A DNA stretch of 17,018 nucleotides from Comamonadaceae bacterium (lineage in GTDB: Bacteria > Pseudomonadota > Gammaproteobacteria > Burkholderiales > Burkholderiaceae_C). The notes beneath the pieces were generated by a model. The model was not told the DNA's origin. It did no database searches and was given only the letters and a program-made list of their open reading frames with translations. Of this stretch, positions 13,666 to 17,018 are shown piece after piece. Both the position numbers and the translations under genes were made by a program. Location of the stretch: assembly GCA_947461325.1 (NCBI GenBank), contig CANHLD010000020.1, positions 1-17,018 of the forward strand, in the 5' to 3' direction. Positions within the stretch are counted from its first letter, which is position 1. Each line of letters opens with the position of its first letter.

Positions 13666-15078
13666 ATGAACAATAAAACCCGGGCTTGGCCCATGATGAA
13701 TTGGTTCGGCCACGCGCAATGGTTCGCGAATTGGATAGGCCTGTTTTTGGCCGCTGTCTGGCGTCGTTTGCTTGGCGTCTTTAACCTGAATGATGGCAAG
13801 TGGGGTCGTGGTGACGAACATTCTCACAACGCTACCAACGGCCAGGAGCCAGGACAAAACCCTCCGCCTGAAGGTAACCGTCGCCCCCCGCATGGCAATG
13901 GCCCACCTGATCTGGACGAACTCTGGCGTGAACTTAACCGCAAATTGGGACAGTTGTTTGGCGGCAAAGGAGGTCCGGGATCCACGCCACCCGGCTCCGG
14001 CGGAGGTTTCCCCGAGCCCTTCAAAAACCCAAGACTCGGACTTGGTTTGGTGCTAGCCGTGTTGGCGTTGATTTGGATGGCCACAGGATTTTTCATTGTG
14101 CAAGAAGGTCAGCAAGCGGTGATTACGCAGTTTGGCCGTTACCAAAGCACAGTGGGCGCGGGTATCAACTGGCGCATGCCGTATCCGATTCAACGCCACG
14201 AAGTGGTGTTTGTGACGCAAATTCGCTCGCTTGACATTGGTCGCGATACCGTCATCAAGGCCACCGGTTTGCGTGAGTCGGCAATGTTGACTGAGGACGA
14301 AAACATTGTCGAAATCAAGTTCGCTGTTCAATACCGATTAACCGATGCACGCGCCTATTTGTTCGAAAGCAAGAACCCGACTGATGCTGTAATGCAAGCG
14401 GCAGAAACGGCGGTGCGCGAAGTGGTCGGCAAAATGCGCATGGACGCCGCTTTGTCCGAAGACCGTGAACAAATTGCTCCTCGTGTTCGCAAAATCATGC
14501 AAACCATTTTGGACCGCTACAACGTAGGTATTGAGGTGGTCGGCATCAATTTGCAGCAAGGCGGTGTGCGTCCACCCGAGCAGGTGCAAGCGGCTTTTGA
14601 CGATGTGCTCAAGGCCGGTCAGGAGCGTGAACGCGCCAAGAATGAAGCCGAAGCCTACGCCAATGATGTGATACCCCGCGCAGTCGGTTCTGCTTCCCGT
14701 CTCAAACAGGAGGCGGATGCCTACAAGTCCCGCATCGTGGCGCAAGCGCAAGGTGACGCCCAGCGTTTCCGCTCTCTCTACAGCGAATACCAGAAGGCAC
14801 CCCAAGTCACACGTGATCGTCTCTACATCAATGCAATGAAAGAGATGTACAGCAACGTGACCAAGGTGTTGGTCGAGACTCGCCAAGGTTCGAACATGTT
14901 GTATTTGCCATTGGACAAAATCATGCAAATGAATGGTGTCGGTGCTGCCGATGCACCCGTTCTCCCGGCTTCTTCAGGCACCGAAGCGTCCGGCAATGGG
15001 CCAATTTCCGCGCCACCCACCATAGAAAGCAGCAGCCGCGGTCGTGATAACCGACAGCGTGAACGCGACCTCCGATAA
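13666..15078 (+). CDS. hflK: HflK, SPFH-family regulator of FtsH protease
   Basis: HflK and HflC form a large periplasmic cage in the inner membrane that encloses FtsH and modulates its proteolysis. From the ATG at 13666 the product has 470 residues. It has an unusual hydrophobic lead (about 12-39, with WFANWIGLFLAAVWRRLL), then NLNDGKWGRGDE (40-51) and a Gly/Pro/Asn-rich stretch with PPDLDELWRELN (80-91). One membrane span follows (about 124-144), then the SPFH domain (about 145-330), a helical region rich in Ala, Glu and Arg, and a low-complexity tail. The start is uncertain: TTG at 13660, ATG at 13666 and ATGs at 13693/13696 are all in frame, and none has a good ribosome site. hflC follows after 12 bases. 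Confidence 0.93.
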   Translation: MNNKTRAWPMMNWFGHAQWFANWIGLFLAAVWRRLLGVFNLNDGKWGRGDEHSHNATNGQEPGQNPPPEGNRRPPHGNGPPDLDELWRELNRKLGQLFGGKGGPGSTPPGSGGGFPEPFKNPRLGLGLVLAVLALIWMATGFFIVQEGQQAVITQFGRYQSTVGAGINWRMPYPIQRHEVVFVTQIRSLDIGRDTVIKATGLRESAMLTEDENIVEIKFAVQYRLTDARAYLFESKNPTDAVMQAAETAVREVVGKMRMDAALSEDREQIAPRVRKIMQTILDRYNVGIEVVGINLQQGGVRPPEQVQAAFDDVLKAGQERERAKNEAEAYANDVIPRAVGSASRLKQEADAYKSRIVAQAQGDAQRFRSLYSEYQKAPQVTRDRLYINAMKEMYSNVTKVLVETRQGSNMLYLPLDKIMQMNGVGAADAPVLPASSGTEASGNGPISAPPTIESSSRGRDNRQRERDLR

Positions 15079-15090
15079 GGTTTACCAGAC

Positions 15091-15987
15091 ATGAATAAAT
15101 TAGGCTTTTACCTCTCCACACTGCTGTTGGCATTGCTAATCTTCAGCTCGACAGTGTTCGTTGTTGATCAACGTCAATATGGCGTCGTGTACTCCCTCGG
15201 GCAAATCAAGAAAGTGATTACCGAACCGGGTTTGAATTTCAAACTGCCACCGCCTTTTCAAAACGTGAACTTCATTGACAAGCGTTTGTTGACTCTGGAT
15301 AACGTTGACTCCGAACCTATGTTGACTGCTGAAAAGCAGCGCATGGTGATCGACTGGTATGTGCGTTGGCGCATTTCTGATCCGTCTCAGTACATCCGTA
15401 ACGTCGGGTTGGACGAAAAAGCTGGAGCACAGCAACTGACCCGCGTGGTTCGCAATGCATTTCAAGAAGAAATCAACAAGCGCACCGTGAAAGACCTGTT
15501 GTCGCTCAAGCGTGAAGCTTTAATGGTGGATGTGAAGCGCGAGGTGTTGGAAATTGTGAAGGGCACTAACCCGTGGGGCATTGACGTGGTTGACGTGCGT
15601 ATCACCCGTGCAGATTATGTGGATACCATCACCGAGTCTGTGTACCGCCGCATGGAAGCCGAGCGCAAACGCGTAGCCAATGAACTGCGTTCCACCGGTG
15701 GGGCTGAGGGAGAAAAAATCCGAGCCGATGCTGACCGTCAGCGCGAAGTGACATTGGCCAATGCCTACCGTGACGCCCAAAAAATAAAAGGCGAGGGGGA
15801 TGCAGAAGCTGCGCGTTTATACGCTGACGCGTTTGGCAAGGACGCTCAGTTTGCTCAGTTCTACCAAAGCATTGAGGCTTACAAATCCAGCTTCAATAAA
15901 AAATCCGATGTCATGGTGTTAGACCCCAGCAGTGAATTCTTCAAAGCCATGCGCGGTACTGGTTCTTCGGCTCCCGCGAAAAAATAA
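15091..15987 (+). CDS. hflC: HflC, SPFH-family regulator of FtsH protease
   Basis: HflC is the partner of HflK in the FtsH-regulating membrane complex. The 298-residue product has an N-terminal membrane anchor (about 4-25, with STLLLALLIFSSTVFVV). The SPFH domain (about 26-190) contains VDQRQYGVVYSLGQI and EPGLNFKLPPPFQNV. A helical Ala/Glu/Arg-rich segment follows (about 190-250, with AEGEKIRADADRQREVTLA), and the end is hydrophilic, closing in Pro-Ala-Lys-Lys. Length matches the family. An AAGG sequence overlapping the end of hflK lies about 9 bases before the ATG, giving likely coupled translation. It has no visible peptidase active site, as expected for HflC. Confidence 0.97.
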   Translation: MNKLGFYLSTLLLALLIFSSTVFVVDQRQYGVVYSLGQIKKVITEPGLNFKLPPPFQNVNFIDKRLLTLDNVDSEPMLTAEKQRMVIDWYVRWRISDPSQYIRNVGLDEKAGAQQLTRVVRNAFQEEINKRTVKDLLSLKREALMVDVKREVLEIVKGTNPWGIDVVDVRITRADYVDTITESVYRRMEAERKRVANELRSTGGAEGEKIRADADRQREVTLANAYRDAQKIKGEGDAEAARLYADAFGKDAQFAQFYQSIEAYKSSFNKKSDVMVLDPSSEFFKAMRGTGSSAPAKK

Positions 15988-15999
15988 GTCCGCTCACCC

Positions 16000-16188
16000 A
16001 TGGACAGTGAGACGCTGTGGGCAGCCATTGCTCTGGTGCTGATTTTTGAAGGCTTGCTGCCATTCATTTCACCTACCGCTTGGCGTCGTACTTTCATGCA
16101 AATGCTGCAACTGACCGATGGCCAAATCCGCTTCATTGGTCTTGGCTGTGTGTTGTGCGGTTTGGGATTGCTGGAGTGGATGAAATGA
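16000..16188 (+). CDS. yjeT: DUF2065 (YjeT-like) small inner-membrane protein
   Basis: This 62-residue protein has two hydrophobic segments (about 5-24 and 43-60) joined by a short polar stretch with PTAWRRTFMQMLQLTDGQIR (25-45). It matches the DUF2065 family by size, the EGLLPFISP and RxxG wording, and its place just after hflC, where E. coli has yjeT. Its biochemical function is not established; position suggests a link with the HflKC-FtsH complex or simple co-expression. It starts 12 bases after hflC with no clear ribosome site. Confidence 0.85.
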   Translation: MDSETLWAAIALVLIFEGLLPFISPTAWRRTFMQMLQLTDGQIRFIGLGCVLCGLGLLEWMK

Positions 16189-16270
16189 AGTTTGCTACCT
16201 TGTTTGTCGCCGGTTATCCCCGTGCGTCCACAGACCGGTAGAATCCCTTTTTTAACAGCACTTTACTCTC
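16189..16270 (+). other. 82-base gap before hisZ, the longest non-coding stretch in the window
   Basis: It holds a TAGAAT (16239-16244) that resembles a -10 element 27 bases before the hisZ ATG, but no -35 box at a suitable distance. It also has a loose inverted repeat, CCGGT (16210-16214) and ACCGG (16234-16238). No terminator hairpin with a T-run and no ribosome site near the ATG are visible. A separate promoter for hisZ is possible but unproved. Confidence 0.25.
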
Positions 16271-17018
16271 ATGGCTGCCTGGGTTTTGCCGGATCACATT
16301 GCGGATGTTTTGCCTTCTGAGGCCCGGCACATTGAAGAATTGCGCAGGCTTTGCCTGGATACCGCGCGTGGCTTTGGCTATGAGTTGGTCATGCCTCCAC
16401 TCTTGGAACATATCGAGTCGTTGTTACCCGCTAGCGGCAGTGCACAAGACCTGCAAACCTTCAAAATGGTTGACCAGTTATCCGGTCGCACTCTGGGTTT
16501 GCGCATCGACACCACACCGCAAACCGCACGAATTGACGCGCATTTACTGAACCGGACTGGCGTCACTCGGCTTTGCTATTGCGGCCCTGTGGTGCACACT
16601 TTGCCTGCAAGCCCTTATGCCACCCGCGAACCTTTGCAAATGGGTGCTGAAATTTACGGACATGCAGGACTTGAAGCCGATTTGGAAATACTGCAACTGG
16701 CCATGCAAAGCTTGCGTTCCGCAGGGTTGACGCATTTTCATGTGGACTTGAGCCATGCACGTATTTTGCCGGCACTGCTCAAAGGCCATGCCGTGAATCC
16801 CGAACTGTCTGCAAGCATCAAAGAAGCTTTGTCTCACAAAAATGTCAGCGGCATGCGGGAACTCAGTCGCCATCTGCCGCAAGCGCTTGGCAAAGCCTTG
16901 CAGGCTTTAGTGCAAATGTATGGTGACATCAGCATACTGAAACAAGCCCGTGCTGAGTTTGCCGCTTGGCCGCAAGTGCTCAATGCCCTCGACGAACTCG
17001 AATGGTTGGCTTCACATG
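16271..17018 (+). CDS. hisZ: ATP phosphoribosyltransferase regulatory subunit HisZ (3' truncated by window)
   Basis: HisZ is a HisRS-like protein without tRNA-charging activity that complexes with short-form HisG, the first enzyme of histidine synthesis, and lends it feedback control. The frame is open from the ATG at 16271 to the window end (249 complete codons). It begins AAWVLPDHIADVLPSEARHI and shows a class II core with FKMVDQLSGRTLGLRIDTTP (about 68-87) and QTARIDAHLLN (88-98), then YATREPLQMGAEIYG. The HisRS motif 2 (FRxERPQxGRxRQF) is absent from its expected place, and the tract LRIDTTPQTARIDAH is the HisZ form. The genuine HisS is upstream in the window. The last part of the protein is missing; purA would be expected next. 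Confidence 0.93.
   Translation, partial: MAAWVLPDHIADVLPSEARHIEELRRLCLDTARGFGYELVMPPLLEHIESLLPASGSAQDLQTFKMVDQLSGRTLGLRIDTTPQTARIDAHLLNRTGVTRLCYCGPVVHTLPASPYATREPLQMGAEIYGHAGLEADLEILQLAMQSLRSAGLTHFHVDLSHARILPALLKGHAVNPELSASIKEALSHKNVSGMRELSRHLPQALGKALQALVQMYGDISILKQARAEFAAWPQVLNALDELEWLASH

Noticed and set aside
14338..14928. Antisense open frame of 196 codons inside hflK
   Set aside because: Shadow of the SPFH coding frame; no ribosome site, no domain and no independent support.
16215..16223. DnaA-box-like TTATCCCCG before hisZ
   Set aside because: It departs from TTATnCACA in the last bases, stands alone, and no origin features are nearby.
1..17018. CRISPR array, tRNA or rRNA genes, insertion sequence ends, attachment sites, toxin-antitoxin or defence genes
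   Set aside because: Looked for in both strands and not found. The gaps are too short to hold them, and the coding regions are fully explained by conserved core genes.

Overview
This window is a dense, almost gap-free stretch of core bacterial chromosome. Gene content and order point to a betaproteobacterium, most likely Burkholderiales. The evidence is the run rlmN-ispG-hisS-yfgM-bamB-der-hfq-hflX-hflK-hflC-yjeT-like-hisZ, an Hfq with the RKEH rim sequence, the HisRS wording, and bamD facing rluD. Base composition is moderate and looks uniform. I see no tRNA, rRNA, insertion sequence, phage gene, CRISPR array or integrase, and no sign of a recently acquired island. No gap between genes exceeds about 82 bases.

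Layout. (1) Positions 1-1076 hold the C-terminal half of a DinG/YoaA-type DNA helicase (+), cut by the window start. (2) bamD (-) lies tail to tail with it and overlaps it by 14 bases. It is divided from rluD (+) by only 39 bases. (3) From rluD to the window end everything is on the + strand: rluD, scpB, rluB, ndk, rlmN, ispG, hisS, yfgM, bamB, der, hfq, hflX, hflK, hflC, a DUF2065 (YjeT-like) gene, and the start of hisZ, cut by the window end. Most spacings are short or overlapping (4-base overlaps at scpB/rluB and yfgM/bamB), so long co-transcripts are likely.

How the genes fit together. Five products act on the large ribosomal subunit: RluD, RluB and RlmN modify 23S rRNA, Der assembles the 50S, and HflX splits stalled ribosomes. 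BamD and BamB are outer-membrane assembly lipoproteins. YfgM, HflK, HflC and the DUF2065 protein are inner-membrane quality-control or translocon partners. Hfq handles sRNA regulation. IspG, HisS, Ndk and HisZ are isoprenoid, tRNA-charging, nucleotide and histidine enzymes. ScpB serves chromosome condensation.

I did not find an undescribed system. The most worthwhile oddities are small: missing pilF and rodZ between rlmN and ispG, an imperfect direct repeat bracketing hfq, a cluster of non-ATG starts (bamD, rluB, der, hfq, hflX), a long hydrophobic N-terminal extension on HflK, and a repeat-rich rluD/scpB junction.
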